A program made the position numbers and the translations under genes. The notes under the pieces were generated by a model that had not been told where the DNA came from, did no database searches, and saw only the letters and a list, made by a program, of their open reading frames with translations. A DNA stretch of 64,000 nt. It comes from JAUIIK01 sp041390865. GTDB taxonomy: Bacteria > Chloroflexota > Chloroflexia > Thermomicrobiales > CFX8. The stretch lies in NCBI GenBank assembly GCA_041390865.1, contig JAWKPC010000009.1:62001-126000 (forward strand), in the 5' to 3' direction. Below are positions 21,036 through 39,768 of the stretch, one piece after another (the stretch's first letter is position 1; each line of letters begins with the position of its first letter).

Positions 21036-21261
21036 AGCAGATGCGAGTCGTCAAGAAGGACGATGGCCTCGGGGACCAACCACCACGTCGAGGTATATCC
21101 GGAACAAAACTAAGCGTCATACTCAAATCATACTCAATAAATCCAAAGGTGGTCCGATGACAAGGATACTCAGACCATGAGCGTCCACGTGCTTGGTGAG
21201 GAGCAGTGAAGTGTCTAAAAGAACTGCGGAAAGCTCGGCCCGAGCAGCCATTCTCCAGCAG

Positions 21262-21500
21262 ATGATCGCGGCCGAAGTATCCCGGCAAGGGGGAGTGCTA
21301 AGAGTCACTGAGGCTGGAGAGGTCGCTGGAGTCAAGCGTTCGAAGGCTACATCCTCGTTACAGAGGAGTCCTTCCGTCCGTGAAGATCGGATCCCGGCGA
21401 ATGGTGCCCGTCGATCTCTGATCGAATGGTTGATTGAGCTGGGAGACGAGACCATTGAGGAGGGAGCCGTTGATATGCCGACGAATACGCTCCGGCTCTG
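21262..21500 (+). pseudogene. Excisionase-like MerR-type HTH protein, frameshifted
   Basis: From ATG 21262 the frame reads GGVLRVTEAGEVAGVKRSKA. After a shift near 21355 another frame gives VLPSVKIGSRRMVPVDL, and the first frame resumes with LIEWLIELGDETIEEG. Together these form the helix-turn-helix and wing of excisionase-family (HTH_17) proteins: a tEAa-vagVsrs-kaY core, then lPsvkiGsrrmvp. The end is uncertain. Such proteins act as directionality factors or small regulators of integrated elements, which fits the integrase remnant at 40.1 kb. Confidence 0.6.
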
Positions 21501-21924
21501 CGCTGTATCCTCAGACCGAGTTGAATTCGGTACGCGTCCAGGAGGACTTCAGCACCGTCACCTCGTTGAAATTCTCGATCCAGTTGGAAATGGAAACGGT
21601 ATTAAGAGGAGAAAAAGAGCCCGGAGGCCTGGCGGGGCCGAATCCGGGCTACCGAAGCTCAAGACTTCGTCGTTAGTGTAGCGCAGCCGGGGACGCGACC
21701 AAAGGCCAGTTCCCGGAGTCTCATGCGCGGAACGCCGAAAACTCCGACTACGCCGACAGTTATCAGACCGACGTTGGGGGAGCATGCGTCTGATTGACCT
21801 ATTCGATGAAACGCCCTCTTTCAGACCACAGAAGACAGTCCCACTTCAGAGTCCGAAGATCGCTACCGATCAGTTGTCGACGAGATCCAGCGGCGCTGGC
21901 GCTGGCGGGGACGGAGGGGCGATC
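21501..21924 (+). other. Interval upstream of the replication gene; possible short ORF
   Basis: An ATG at 21784 is in frame with the primase gene and would add 47 Ser/Gly/Pro-rich residues (MRLIDLFDETPSFRPQK at its start). The purine run before it is too close to the ATG, so I prefer the start at 21925. Nothing else is recognisable between 21501 and 21783. Confidence 0.4.
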
Positions 21925-24045
21925 ATGACGTTGCACGACGCTCAAGAAGTCCGGACAAGGTTGAATGAACGCATTGTTGAGGATGTGCTGCAGCATCTCG
22001 GAATCGATCGGTTGCAATCCGGCGGCCCCGACAACTGGCTGGTTAGCATGTATCGTCGGGACTCAAATCCAGACTGCAGCGTGCACCGTGAGACCGGCGT
22101 ATTCAGCGACCTCGCGACCGGTGACTCGGGCGACATCTTCAAGCTCGTGATGAAGGCGAACGTGTCGTTCCCTGAAACAATCGAGCTCGTTGCGAAGATC
22201 GGTGGCATCTATCCAACAGCAAATAACGGGGCTGGCAAACCGATGGATGGAAGAGTGATGCCGCCAGTATCCATACGTCGATGAAGATGGGAGGTTGCTC
22301 TACCAGGGGTCCATAGAAGAGCCAACAGAAGTTCACACGTCCAGGACTCACGCGGCAGCGCAGCCGTAGCGAGGCTACGGTGACCGGCGCGTGCTGTACC
22401 GCCTCCCCAGGACATCCAGAACGCAGCAAAGCGCGCTGGATCCTGTTCGTCGAAGGAAAAAGGACGCCGATCGCCTGCATCGCGAAGGATTCATCGCGAC
22501 CACGTCACCTGGCGGCTCGAACGGCTGGCACGATCGGCACGGCTACGCCGAAGCTCTCCAAGGTCGACACGTCGCGATCTTGCCCGACAACGACGAACCA
22601 GGGTGGAGAGCATGCTCAAGCGGGTCGCCAGTTCCCTTAGTGGTCTTGCTGATGAGGTTCGGGTGATCGAGTTGCCCGGGCTGGGACCGCGTCTCAAGAA
22701 GGGCGGCAAGGATGTGTCCGACTGGTTCAACGCCGGACATACTGCCGAAGAACTGAAGGCCCTTATCCAAACTGGATGTTCTTGGAAACATCTGGCAGAA
22801 CCGAAACCTGACCGTCTCGGGCCGGCAATCATTGTCAAAGAGCATGAGCGAAGTCGAAAGCCGCCCGATAAGTTGGCTCTGGGATCGCTGGCTCGCGCGC
22901 GGGAAAATTCACCTGCTTGGCGGTCATGCCGGCGAGGGTAAGTCGTTGCTTACGGCAGCCATCGCTGCGCAGATGTCGAGCGGAAGCGAGTTGCCCGATG
23001 GCAAGGGAGTCTCGCCTGTCAGAACCCTCTTCCTTCTGGCTGAAGATGACGTAGCCGACACCGTGAAACCGCGTCTGGAATTACATGCAGCACGGATGGA
23101 ATCCATCTTCTTCATTGAAGCAGTGCGTGAGATCGACAGGCCAAAAGCCATTTTCAGCCTCCGGCGACACTTGCAGCTGCTTGAGGAGGCAATTCGCGAG
23201 TACGGAATCGATGTGCTGATCATCGATCCGCTTTCCGCCTTCTTGCAGGGTTCGGAACGCAATAGCGAGGAAGTTCGAGATCTGCTGACCCCACTAGCTG
23301 ATCTGGCTGCATTAGACCGACGTCGCAGTACTCGGCATCATACACATCGGCAAGCCGACCGGGACGAATCGCAGACCGCTTCAACAACTACTGGGAGCTA
23401 CTGCGTTCGGGCCAAATCGCGCGGTTGTCTGGATGCTAGCAGTTGAGGAAGGCGAAGATGACGAGAATCTACGGGTCCTCGGTGTCGTCAAGTCGAACAT
23501 CGCCATTCAAGCCGCCGTCGTGCGCAATGCGGATCGGTGAAAACGGTGTCGTAAGCTGACACGGCGAATCCGATCGAGATGTCGGTGACATGTTGTTGAG
23601 TCATCGGGGTCGCCAGTCAAACGATGTCAGTCCTGAGCGCCAGGAAATCATCGACCTGCTCAGCGACAGCCCGGTTCCCCTCAGCCCGCAGCAGATCGCT
23701 GATCAACTCAACAAGAACATCGTACGACTCGCAATCTATTGCGGCGTATGGAGAAGGCGCAGAAGAGGTAGTGCGTCCACGAACAGGAATCTAACTACAA
23801 CGCCCGGCCATAGATACCTGGATTCCGTAGATTCCGTGGACACCGAATCTACGGAATCTGCGCAAATCTACAGGTTCATACTCCGGGGAGAACGTGGATT
23901 CTCATCCCCTCAGCGCGTACATGCTCATGCGGTGAGCGGTGGTATCGTCGAAAATTTGAGAGTAGCCCAGACGTTTGTGCGAAAGCTGTGGAAAGGCCGC
24001 GGCCTGACAATCCCTGTTGGTCGTGGCCGGACTGGATATCTCTGA
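21925..24045 (+). pseudogene. Primase-helicase replication protein (degenerate CHC2 zinc finger, TOPRIM, RepA-like AAA_25), frameshifted
   Basis: ATG 21925 has GGAGGGG five bases upstream. Order: a primase-type zinc-finger-like N-terminus (SMYRRDSNPDCSVHRETGVF, then GDIFKLVMK); a TOPRIM segment in shifted frames (RVLYRLP, then KKDADRLHREGFIATT and ILPDNDEPG); and GDVSDW-type KDVSDWFNAGHTAEELK. Then follows a RecA-fold ATPase with Walker A GGHAGEGKSLL and Walker B VLIIDPLSAFL (22832-23320), and a C-terminal winged-helix-like part (PLSPQQIADQLNKN, then RTTRNLLRRMEKA). Reconstructed length is about 705 residues. It would prime and unwind DNA for replication of an integrated or plasmid element. 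Confidence 0.75.
23821..23858 (+). repeat. Perfect 14-bp inverted repeat inside the replication gene
   Basis: GATTCCGTAGATTC at 23821-23834 and its exact complement at 23845-23858, with a 10-base loop. It falls in a Ser/Asp/Val-rich linker (LDSVDSVDTESTESAQ) of the primase-helicase gene. It could simply follow from the repetitive codons, or be a hairpin used by the element. Confidence 0.85.
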
Positions 24046-24367
24046 TGAACTGGATCAACGCCCTGATCCCCATGTCCGGAAGATCTTCGGCCGGATGGGC
24101 GTCGAGGCCGAGGTCCTGGATGCCGAGCCAGTATTTGCCTGGATCCGCCGCCGGGCTCACGATGGCAAGCTCGCTGACTGGGATGGAGTCTGTGTCGTCT
24201 CTCGTCAGGACATTCACCAGGCGCTGAGGCGCACCTGTATGGCCGGCCAGCTGGATAATCCGCAAGTTGCTGGCCGAGAACGGATACCTGATGCCGTTAC
24301 CACAGGGCCGAGTGAAGAGGCCGAGGCACCATCACCAGCCTTCTTCGTCAATCCGCTCACGCTATAG
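24017..24367 (+). CDS. Replication-associated C-terminal domain protein
   Basis: The frame reads VEAEVLDAEPVFAWIRRRAH and CVVSRQDIHQALRR, then a short divergent stretch and PSPAFFVNPLTL, ending TAG 24365-24367. This matches the C-terminal plan I associate with DUF3987-type primase-helicases (a WIR-block, a D-IHQALRR helix and an S-P-x-F-VNPL ending). It overlaps the end of the previous gene by 29 bases in a different frame. It may therefore be the true C-terminus of that protein after a frameshift, or a separate short gene. Confidence 0.5.
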   Translation: MVVAGLDISDELDQRPDPHVRKIFGRMGVEAEVLDAEPVFAWIRRRAHDGKLADWDGVCVVSRQDIHQALRRTCMAGQLDNPQVAGRERIPDAVTTGPSEEAEAPSPAFFVNPLTL

Positions 24368-24389
24368 CTGGTTCGGCTCGACAACCGAG

Positions 24390-24434
24390 CAGGTGACTCA
24401 ATACCCGGTCAGTAGGACCGGTATTGGTCACCTG
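24390..24434. terminator. Hairpin after the replication gene
   Basis: CAGGTGACTCAATACCCGGTC (24390-24410) and GACCGGTATTGGTCACCTG (24416-24434) pair over 19-21 positions with two bulges and a 5-base loop. A smaller hairpin (GCTCG/CGAGC, 24376-24390) precedes it. There is no T-run, so termination is likely but not typical. It separates the replication module from the defence operon. Confidence 0.6.
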
Positions 24435-24633
24435 TGATTCTATGTCTGAGCTCCGTCCAAGATCGACACGGATGATCCGGACGGGAAGTTAGGGCCAAGT
24501 TTGCGTGTTCCTCACGTATGGCACCTTGTCAGACTTCTGGCGATGCGCGAAGATGGACACCTGTGGACCAACTTTGAGCAACAGATGCAACGAGCCTGTG
24601 CGCGACGGCGCACTGACCAAGTGAGGGGCGATT

Positions 24634-27600
24634 TTGGACGTATTTGGTCTCCGGAACAAGCTCGTCGATGACTACTCGAACTACGTCAAGAGCTTCATCA
24701 ATATCGCGGACGACAACATCAAACAGAAGGTGGATGCCGGAACTTTCGAAACGGTCACTGGCCGGATCCACTGATCCAGCTCAATCCTTCATTTGCACCC
24801 GGGAGCGCTCATCGACGACCTCGTCTCGGACGGCACGTTGCATGCCAGAATTGGAGATCTTCCGGCGCAAGAAGGATGAGATCGATGGTGGGTTGCCGCT
24901 AAAGCTCTATCGCCATCAGAAGGCGATACGAGCAGCGAAAACTGGTGGCTTCGTGCTCACCACAGGCACGGCTCGGGCAAGAGCATGGCCTACATCGTGC
25001 CGATCGTCGATCACGTGTTGCGCAATGGTCCGGGCAAAGGCATACAGGCCATCGTCGTCTATCCGATGAATGCTCTCGCCAACAGCCAGTACGGTGAACT
25101 CGAGAAGTTCCTCAAAGATGGATTTCCAGACGGTCGCGGACCGGTCACCTTTGCGCGTTATACCGGTCAGGACAGCCAGGAAGCCCGGCAGGAAATCTGG
25201 GCGCGTCCACCCGACATCCTACTGACGAACTACGTAATGCTTGAGTTGATCCTGACTCGCCCTGAAGATCAGCCCGTCGTGCGCAGTGCCGAGGGGCTGA
25301 AGTTCCTCGTCCTCGACGAGCTGCACACGTATCGAGGCCGTCAGGGTGCGGACGTGTCTATGCTGGTACGCCGCGTACGGAACCTCCTGAATGCCGATCA
25401 TCTGCGATGCGTTGGCACGTCCGCGACGCTAGCCGGTGCTGGGACATATGCCGAGCAGCAAACGCAGGTTGCCGAAGTTGCCGGCAAGATATTCGGCTCT
25501 GCGGTCGCCTCTGACAACGTCATCGGTGAAACTCTCACCCGGTCGACACCAGGTTTCGACGCGGACGACCGTGCATTTCTGCGCTCGCTCGCCGCGCAGA
25601 TATCGAGTTCCGGTTGGGAGCCAGCAACCACGTACGATGAGTTCGTCGACCAACCCTTGTCACGCTGGCTAGAGAGCACATTTGGCGTAACCCGGTCCGC
25701 CGAAGGACGTCTCGTGCGAGCTCGACCGAGGAGCGTCACCGGCAAACAAGGTGCTGCTCGATTACTGAGCGAGCAAACTGAAGCGCCGGAGGAGCAGTGT
25801 GAGGGCGCGATCAAAGCAGGGCTGCTCACGGGTCACCAGATTGAAAAACCTGATGCTCCGGGACCTGTGTTCGCATTTCGTCTCCACCAGTTCATTAGTG
25901 GCGGTGACACCGTCTATGCGACGTTGGAGTCAGAAGACGATCGGTACATTACCGTCGAAGGTCAGCAGTACAAGCCAGGCGACCGAACTCGTATCCTGTT
26001 GCCGCTCGTCTTCTGCCGTGAGTGCGGACAGGAGTACTACGCTGTCCGTTCGGAGCCCAATCCGCTCACCGGCGAAATATCATATATTGCTCGCGACCTG
26101 TTGGACCGTCTTGATGACGGAGACAGGGAAGCTGGCTTTCTCTACCTGAGCACCGATAACCCTTGGCCGGATCAAGGCGAGGCCATCGAGCAGGGACGGA
26201 TACCGGAGAACTGGCTCGAGGATTTCCACGGCTCGTTGAGAGTCAGGCGAAATCAGCGCAAGAACCTGCCGACGCACACCCGCATACGCCCGGACGGAAC
26301 CTCCGCTGACGACGGTGAACAGGTTTGCTTCATCTCGACGCCATTTCGGTTCTGTCTGAACTGCGGCGTCGAATACCATCACACCCAGCGTTCGGACTTC
26401 GCTAAGCTCAGCTCGTTATCGTCCGAAGGACGAAGTACTGCGACGACGATTCTCGGACTCTCAGTGATTCGGAATCTGCGGCAAGAAGAGACGCTGGCCG
26501 AAGAGGCGCGAAAGCTACTGAGCTTCACCGATAACCGGCAAGACGCTTCCCTTCAGGCTGGACACTTCAACGATTTCATCGAGACTGGACTACTTCGAGG
26601 CGCGCTCTACAACGCCGTCGCCGATTCCGGTCCGGATGGGCTGAGCCTACGATCAGCTCACCCAAAGGGTTTTCGACTCTCTGGACTCTCGAATCGGATG
26701 CCTATGCGAACCAGCCGGATCTGAGATACGCCGCCAAGATCGAAACCGATCGGGCATTCCGTGACGTCCTTGGATACCGACTGTATCGGGATCTGCGGCG
26801 GGGATGGCGTGTCACAGCGCCGAACCTCGAGCAGACCGGGCTACTCAATATCGACTACCTGGCGCTCGAAGAAGTGTGCGGAGACGAGGACCTCTGGACG
26901 AATGCTCATGACGCGCTCAGGTCCGCAGAACCAGATACGCGAGCGGCAATTGCCCGAACACTGCTCGACTATATGCGGCGCGAGCTGGCGATCAGGGTTG
27001 AATATCTGGAACCACGCTATTGGGAGAGTCTCCAGAGCCGGAGTCATCAGCATCTCAAGGAGCCGTGGGCTATCGACGATACCGAGAAGCCTGAATATGC
27101 CCTCGATTGTCATCCCGCGCAAGCGTGAACATGGGGATGGGCGTGAGGCTACCTATCTCTCTCCATTTGGCGGCTTCGGGCAATACCTCCGGCGCTCTGG
27201 CACCTTTCCAGACTATGGAGCACCGCTATCCACCGACGAGAGCGGCGAGATCATCCGCCAGATCTTCGCGGCCCTGTCAGTTGGCGGGCAGGTCAGCGCA
27301 GGTGCTCGATCCTCCAAAGATGATGACGTTGCCGGCTAACAGATTCCGGCAGCGATTCTTCGCTGGCGCAGGCGACGGCACACATCGGGGCCATCACGAT
27401 CTGATCCGTGTGCCAAAGCAGTCGAGCGAAGGCGTTCGCGTCAATAAGTTCCTCGTTGATTTCTACCGGTCGGTGGCGCTGGGCTGCGGCCTGGAGGCAC
27501 GCGAGCATACAGCCTGGGCGCCAAACAATCTGCGGCAAGCATGGCTAATGAATTTCGCGATGGAGAGCTACTGATTCTCTTCGCTCCCCGACGATGGAGC

Positions 27601-29788
27601 TCGGCGTCGATATCTCGGATCTCAACGCCGTCAACCTCCGCAACATGCCACCGACCCCGGCGAACTACGCCCAGCGCAGCGGTCGAGCGGGACGCTCCGG
27701 ACAGCCGGCGCTTGTCTTCACCTACTCGGCAACGGGCAGCCCGTATCGATCAGTACTTCTTCCGCAGACCAGAGCAGATGGTTTCCGGGGAAGTCACCCC
27801 ACCGCGAATCAACTCGCGAACGAGGAACTGATCCGCTCCTCACATTCACGCGATCTGGCTGGCAGAGACCGGTCAACGACTAGGGCAGACACTCATGATG
27901 TGCTCGAACTTGCGAATGACGACCTGCCGTTGCTTACGAGCATCCGCGATTCGTTGAGCAACCAGCACGCCAACGAGCCCAGGCACGAGCCGACTGCATA
28001 CTCGGGACGCTAGGAGGCCGAACTCGTCGACTCTGGGTGGTACTCGGACGACTGGCTTGGCGGTGTGATGAACGGTGTCGTCAATGCGTTCGACCAGTCG
28101 GCGGATCGCTGGCGGAGCTGTATCAGTCGGCTCAACGGCAACAGGATCGCCAGAACAAGATCCGCACCGACGCTTCTCGGTCGGCAGAGGATCGGCGCCG
28201 AGCCACTCAGTTGCGACGTGAGGCCGAAGCGCAAATGGATCTCCTGCTGGACCAGAGCAGCCTGTCGCAGTCCGATTTCTACAGCTACCGCTACTTCGCC
28301 AGCGAGGGTTTTCTACCTGGCTACAGCTTCCCACGGTTGCCGCTGTCGGCCTACATTCCAGGGCGCCGCAATAGTCCCGACGATTTCGTCCAACGGCCTC
28401 GATTCCTGGCGATCCTCCGGGAGAGTTCCGGACCGCGTGCTCTGATCTACCACGAGGGTGTGCGCTACCGGATCAATAAAGTCATCCTGCCGTCGCGGGA
28501 CGATGAGGATGTCGTGACGAGCCGGTGAAGCAGTGCAAAATCCACTGTGGATACCTGCACCCGATCGCCAGCGGCTTCGGCCCCGACCCCGCGAGCGCTG
28601 CGAACGACCGCTCGACATACTGCTGACTGACATGCTGAGACAGCAGAATGTCGCGACGAAGCGGCAGGATCGATCAGTTCCGATGAGGAAGAGCGGCAAC
28701 GGCCTGGGTTCGAGATCAAGACCGGAATTCGCTTCCGACCGCGGCGAAGGTCCTGCCTATCGCGTATCGACCGTCAAAGACGGCGATGGCAACGATCTGG
28801 CGACGCTGACCTATGCCGATACGGCGACGCTCTGGCGGATCAACATGGGTTGGACCCGGCGCGAGAACAAGGATCAGCATGGCCCGTGCTCGATATCGAG
28901 CGTGGCATCTGGGGCACGAACAGCCAGCTCGAAGATGAGGATCCCAAAGATCCAATGAGCGATCGCTGGCAGCGCGTGATCCCCTACGTCGAGGATCGTC
29001 GCAATGCGTTGATCTTCGAGCCGGAGGATAACCTCGGTGCTGCCGAGGATGGCTTCGCTTCAATCGGCGCTCAAGTCAGCGATCCAGCGCGTTTACCAGC
29101 TCGAAGACAACGAGCTAGCCGCCGAGCCGATGCCCGATGATGAGAACTGGTCATCGTTGCTGATCTACGAAGCCTCCGAAGGTGGTGCGGGCGTTCGAGA
29201 CGGTTAATGACGATCCCCGAGCATTCCCCGAGGTTGCCCGCGGCTGCGGCTCTGCCACTCTGATCCTGATACCGGAGACGACTTGCGGAAGGCGCCCGGC
29301 GGGTGAATGAGGAGCAAGTGAGGCTGCCTGTTACGACTGCCTGATGAGCTACCAGAACCAGCGTCATCACCGACTGCTCGATCGCCAAGTGATACGCGAT
29401 GAGTTGCTGGCCTACCGCGACGCAACGATCGAGGCATCGCCTGGTCGTGGGCCGCGGCGATCACTTCCTCAGGGGCTGATCAACATGGCCGGGCAGCGAG
29501 CTGGAGCGAGACTGGCTGCGCTACATCAATGATCGCGTGACTGGCGTTGCCGAGCGATGGTCGCTCGATCGAAGCCTTCGCCGGACCCGGACCCGACTTT
29601 CTATGGGGAGGATTCGTGGCGATCTACATCGATGGTCCGCACCACCTCTACCCGGATCGTCAGAAACGCGATCAGGAGCAGGAAGACTGCCTGTTCTCGG
29701 CCGGCTACTCGGTCATCCGTTTCGACACCGACCGGGATGACTGGGACGCGATCGTCAAGAAACACCCCTGGGTCTTTGGAGAGATGCG

Positions 29789-29792
<4 letters not shown>
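24634..29792 (+). pseudogene. DrmA/DrmB-like single-chain helicase with DUF1998 and C-terminal nuclease-like tail, frameshifted
   Basis: TTG 24634 has GAGGGG five bases upstream (LDVFGLRNKLVDDYSNYVKS). The DEAD/DEAH helicase of the MrfA/DruE class starts near residue 90. The P-loop TTGTGSGKS is restored by one G near 24968, VVYPMNALANSQ and the DExH box VLDELHTYRGRQG are intact, and SATLA follows. A zinc-type pair CRECGQEYY and CLNCGVEYHH lies at 26020-26380. Helicase C-terminal motifs are at 27590-27730 (MELGVDISDL, QRSGRAGR). DUF1998 is near 29150-29400 (LIYEASEGGAG, then a Cys-rich CYDCLMSYQNQ). The tail at 29590-29790 reads PDF-W, VAIYIDGPHHLYPDRQKRD and AGYSVIRF, like Vsr/DUF559-type nucleases. 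Reconstructed length is about 1,720 residues. It combines what DISARM splits between DrmA and DrmB. Confidence 0.78.
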
Positions 29793-36890
<7,098 letters not shown>

Positions 36891-36891
36891 T

Positions 36892-37537
36892 GTGATAGCT
36901 AGTCGCCATACTCCAGGTAGAGTCCAGTTCGAGTTCTGGTCTGGGTAGCAGCGGTCGCAAGCGTGCAGGTGTCTCAGGGAGCTGCCAAGTTGGAGCTGCA
37001 GGCGCGATCTTCACTGCCATCGTTACGCAACGGTTTCAGCGTAGACAGGACGACGTACAGTTTCGCCGACAACTACAAGAGGCTAAACGTTTAGAGCGTC
37101 TACGTCAGAATGGATCAGGCCATTCTCGACTGGGCGTTCGCCCTTAGAGATGCCGTCACATACAGAACACCTCGTACGTTCGAGGGGACACCGAGGGAAG
37201 AACGAGATGAGCGTCGCCGATCTAAGGTGACTGCTGCCGGGAGCTGGCAGGATGCTGCGGTTGTTCGAATGAACCTATAGGGTCTGGCAACTCAAAGGAG
37301 ATCTTATGAGACGCAATGTATGCAGTGCGGCGGCTCACATGAAGCTCAAATGACTGAACAAGTGGATAGTCAATATGCATCTGAGGAATATGGCAAGACT
37401 GCTTGACCGACCTTGAGAACGATCTCACCAATACGATAAGCAAACTGCGAGACACGATTCAGACGGAGCTTCAGAAGTTTGAGGAGAGGCAGTGTCCTGA
37501 CTGCAGCACAGGAGAGGATGCTCTGGCCAGCGTCTGA
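36892..37537 (+). pseudogene. Hypothetical membrane-anchored coiled-coil protein, frameshifted
   Basis: From GTG 36892 the reconstructed protein has one N-terminal membrane helix (GAAGAIFTAIVTQRF) followed by a basic helix (QRRQDDVQFRRQLQEAKRLE). A helical middle part (RMDQAILDWAFALRDAVTYR) and a C-terminal coiled coil (TDLENDLTNTISKLRDTIQT) follow, to TGA 37535-37537. This layout resembles small single-helix hypotheticals common beside defence genes. No function can be assigned. It follows the methylase immediately. Confidence 0.45.
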
Positions 37538-37673
37538 TTCGGCGAAATATGACGAATGGATGCTGAGGACTGTAATTGAATAAGTATGGTTGTGCTAGAT
37601 TGGATGTGAGTAGCTTCGATGGGCCATGGTCGACTAGCCTGTTGTTCCAATGCAAGGAGGGGCCTTCGTTAGG

Positions 37674-38482
37674 ATGCTGCGTTTCCCTCAGGTCGAAGAA
37701 GATGTCCCACTTACGAAGCAACCTCTAGTCAAAGTTGTGTGTCAGGTGCGGTTCCCGACAATCCTTGCGCTTGCAATCTCCGCACGGACACCGGTCAGTT
37801 CCACAGGAACTTGTAAGAAACGACTTTCCCTTATTCCAGTCAGAGCATGGTGTACGTATTGAGCTTTCTGGATCCGGTGGACAGATCGCGCCAAACGTCG
37901 CCTCCCGGAGGCGAATCTGTATCGATTCCGTTCGCCAGATCGCTGATGCAATGATTACCGGCTCAGATTTCTTTGCGGTGTCGACCACTGATTATCCAGG
38001 TTGGCCAACGTTTTCACGGGCGATCGCGCTAGCGACGACCGCGATGCAAGGCATGTCAGCCGGCGTATGCAACACGCATCGGGCTTCGATACACGTCAAC
38101 CAACTTACGCCGGAGAACACCCACACCGGTTCGGCAAACGACCTCTCCCAGTTTCCTCGAGAGGAACTCACTTCCCTGCTGTGCAGCGCCTGGGATCTGC
38201 CAGAACGGATGGTGGCAGAACTTAATTCTCCATGAAAGGGAAGCGCCAGAGGATGGCAACCCGGAAGCTCAGACTCCGCTTTGGGCAAAGTCCTCCGGAG
38301 TTCCTGCTCGACTTCGATCAATACGCGGAAGGTCGCCTGCCTATCGCCAGTCTCGTTGAGCGAACGACGTCATATCACGACCTCATTTACGAGCGTTTCG
38401 GTGGAGCATCCCATCCGAGAAGCTATCTGTGTTCAGTCGGTCGATGAGTCTGCTTAGGAGAGGTGGGAAGCTCAAATGGTAA
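37674..38482 (+). pseudogene. TIGR04255 family protein, frameshifted
   Basis: ATG 37674 (MLRFPQVEEDVPLTKQPLVK) is preceded by GGAGGGG. The family opening, KQPLVKVVCQVRFPTILAL, is clear. Then come NDFPLFQSEHGV and SSTDYPGW-type FAVSTTDYPGWPTFS, followed by NQLTPENTH. The C-terminal half reads RLRFGQSPPEFLLDFDQYAE, then HDLIYERFRW and GGKLKW, ending TAA 38480-38482. About 268 residues. TIGR04255 proteins are sporadically distributed, of unknown function, and usually paired with a second small gene, as here. Three or four frame changes are needed. Confidence 0.7.
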
Positions 38483-38947
38483 CCACTACTCGTGAATACA
38501 GACGAGATCACATTACAGACGAGACGGAGTCTGGCACTCTTCTTCGCAGATGCGTGTTCTATGAACGAAGTCGTGATCCTCTGACGACGGATTTCTCTTC
38601 GAACTTTCAGAGCGCCTCAGCAGACTGGGAGTTCCTCATCATGCTCCTGTCCCAGCGCTCAGCATGGACTTTGGCTCGACCACGATGTGGTCCTTTTCGT
38701 TGAGTCAGATGCAACGGCCGTGCCGAGCCTAATCGAGGAAGAGGCGCTTATGTTCTTCCCGCCCTCAGCACGGCGAGAAGCGGTGTTCCACTTTGGGGCC
38801 GGACATAGCGCTGAGGAAGCAGGGTCGCATCAGGTGCTGGAAGAACCATCGGTCGAGGAAGAAGCAAGTATGTTCTTCCCGCCGAAAGCCACGCGCTCGG
38901 CCAGTATCGAATTCCGTAGGCCAGAATCGTCAGAAACTGACGTGTAA
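38476..38947 (+). CDS. TIGR04255-partner-like hypothetical protein, one frameshift
   Basis: The ATG overlaps the preceding stop (ATGGTAA), so the two genes are coupled. The first 60 residues (MVTTTREYRRDHITDETESG, then SNFQSASADWEFLIM) change frame near 38665 into VVLFVESDATAVPSLIEEEA. The C-terminus contains an imperfect repeat, EEEALMFFPPSARREA and EEEASMFFPPKATRSA, 42 residues apart. About 156 residues, acidic; function unknown. Confidence 0.55.
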
Positions 38948-38973
38948 GGATTCGTCGTGCCGGAGTCTCAACC

Positions 38974-39529
38974 GTGGTGAGCGGCTGGATCCGTCGAGGT
39001 TGGTATGAACTTGTCCCGCCAGAAGACGACTCACTTCTCAGGGGGACTTCATAGCCAGGGTAGGTGGCTTCGCAGTGATGCCACCGGCCCTTGACGATGA
39101 CGACCGATCAATCCAGGCGCAGTCAGAGTACCGCGATGTTGTTGTGCTAAGCCCATCCTTGCGATCTGGCGCATGGCAAGCTGGAATTTGCCCTCGTCGC
39201 CCCAACCCTTTTTTTATTTATCGCAAGCTCCAGGATCTATACCCGAATGTACTTGGAAGCAAAGGCAAGCGCGAACGCTTGCGCCAAGTCTCATCGTTGG
39301 CTACCATCCCTTGAATCGATGCGAGATCCCCGGTGCCGAGGTCGACGACTTCGTTGTTGTGAGCTTTCGCCAGGCATTCACCGTTCCGATTGATTACCTA
39401 CTAGACCGTGCCGGAGTGCCACACGAGCGACTGAGGCTCTGCCCTCCTTACCGCGAACACCTCGCCCAGGCATATGCCCGGTTCATCATGCGCATTGGTC
39501 TCCCTGTCGACCTCCCGACGCTGCCATAA
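38974..39529 (+). pseudogene. Hypothetical protein with SPSCDLA-type motif, frameshifted
   Basis: GTG 38974 follows CGGAG. The reconstruction reads RRGWYELVPPEDDSLLRGDF, then VVVLSPS-C-DLA-GKLEFALVA (a T appears inserted near 39156), IYRKLQDLYPNVL, and a clean C-terminal stretch VGYHPLNRCEIPGAEVDDFV and FTVPIDYLLDRAGVPHERLR to TAA 39527-39529. The Ser-x-Ser-Cys-Asp-Leu core is a block I know from small proteins encoded beside TIGR04255 genes. About 185 residues; no activity is known. Confidence 0.5.
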
Positions 39530-39768
39530 CCTGCTCGGGCACTTTGCCCAAGGTCTTGCGACCAGTGACCGTCTTCTTGGATCAGCGATTCGCCAAGTCA
39601 TAACCGATGACGCAGACTTCGCTACCGTATCAGGCCTAACCGTGTTCACTTCAAACTGGACGATCATCAATGGGGGCAAAGAACCAGGGGCGATTGGTCA
39701 CACGTTAGCGAATTGCTCATAACGTACGAGGGTAAGAATGACCGCAGTCGCGGAATGGAGTGCCGGCG

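Noticed and set aside
24480..24633. Short gene before the helicase (frame reading VPHVWHLVRLLAMREDGHLW)
   Set aside because: Protein-like composition but no start with a ribosome site. It overlaps the helicase start region, so evidence is too weak to list.
28550..28960. Separate gene after the helicase core
   Set aside because: The frames here continue the helicase-DUF1998 protein between its C-terminal helicase motifs and the EASEGGAG block, so this is one gene with shifts.
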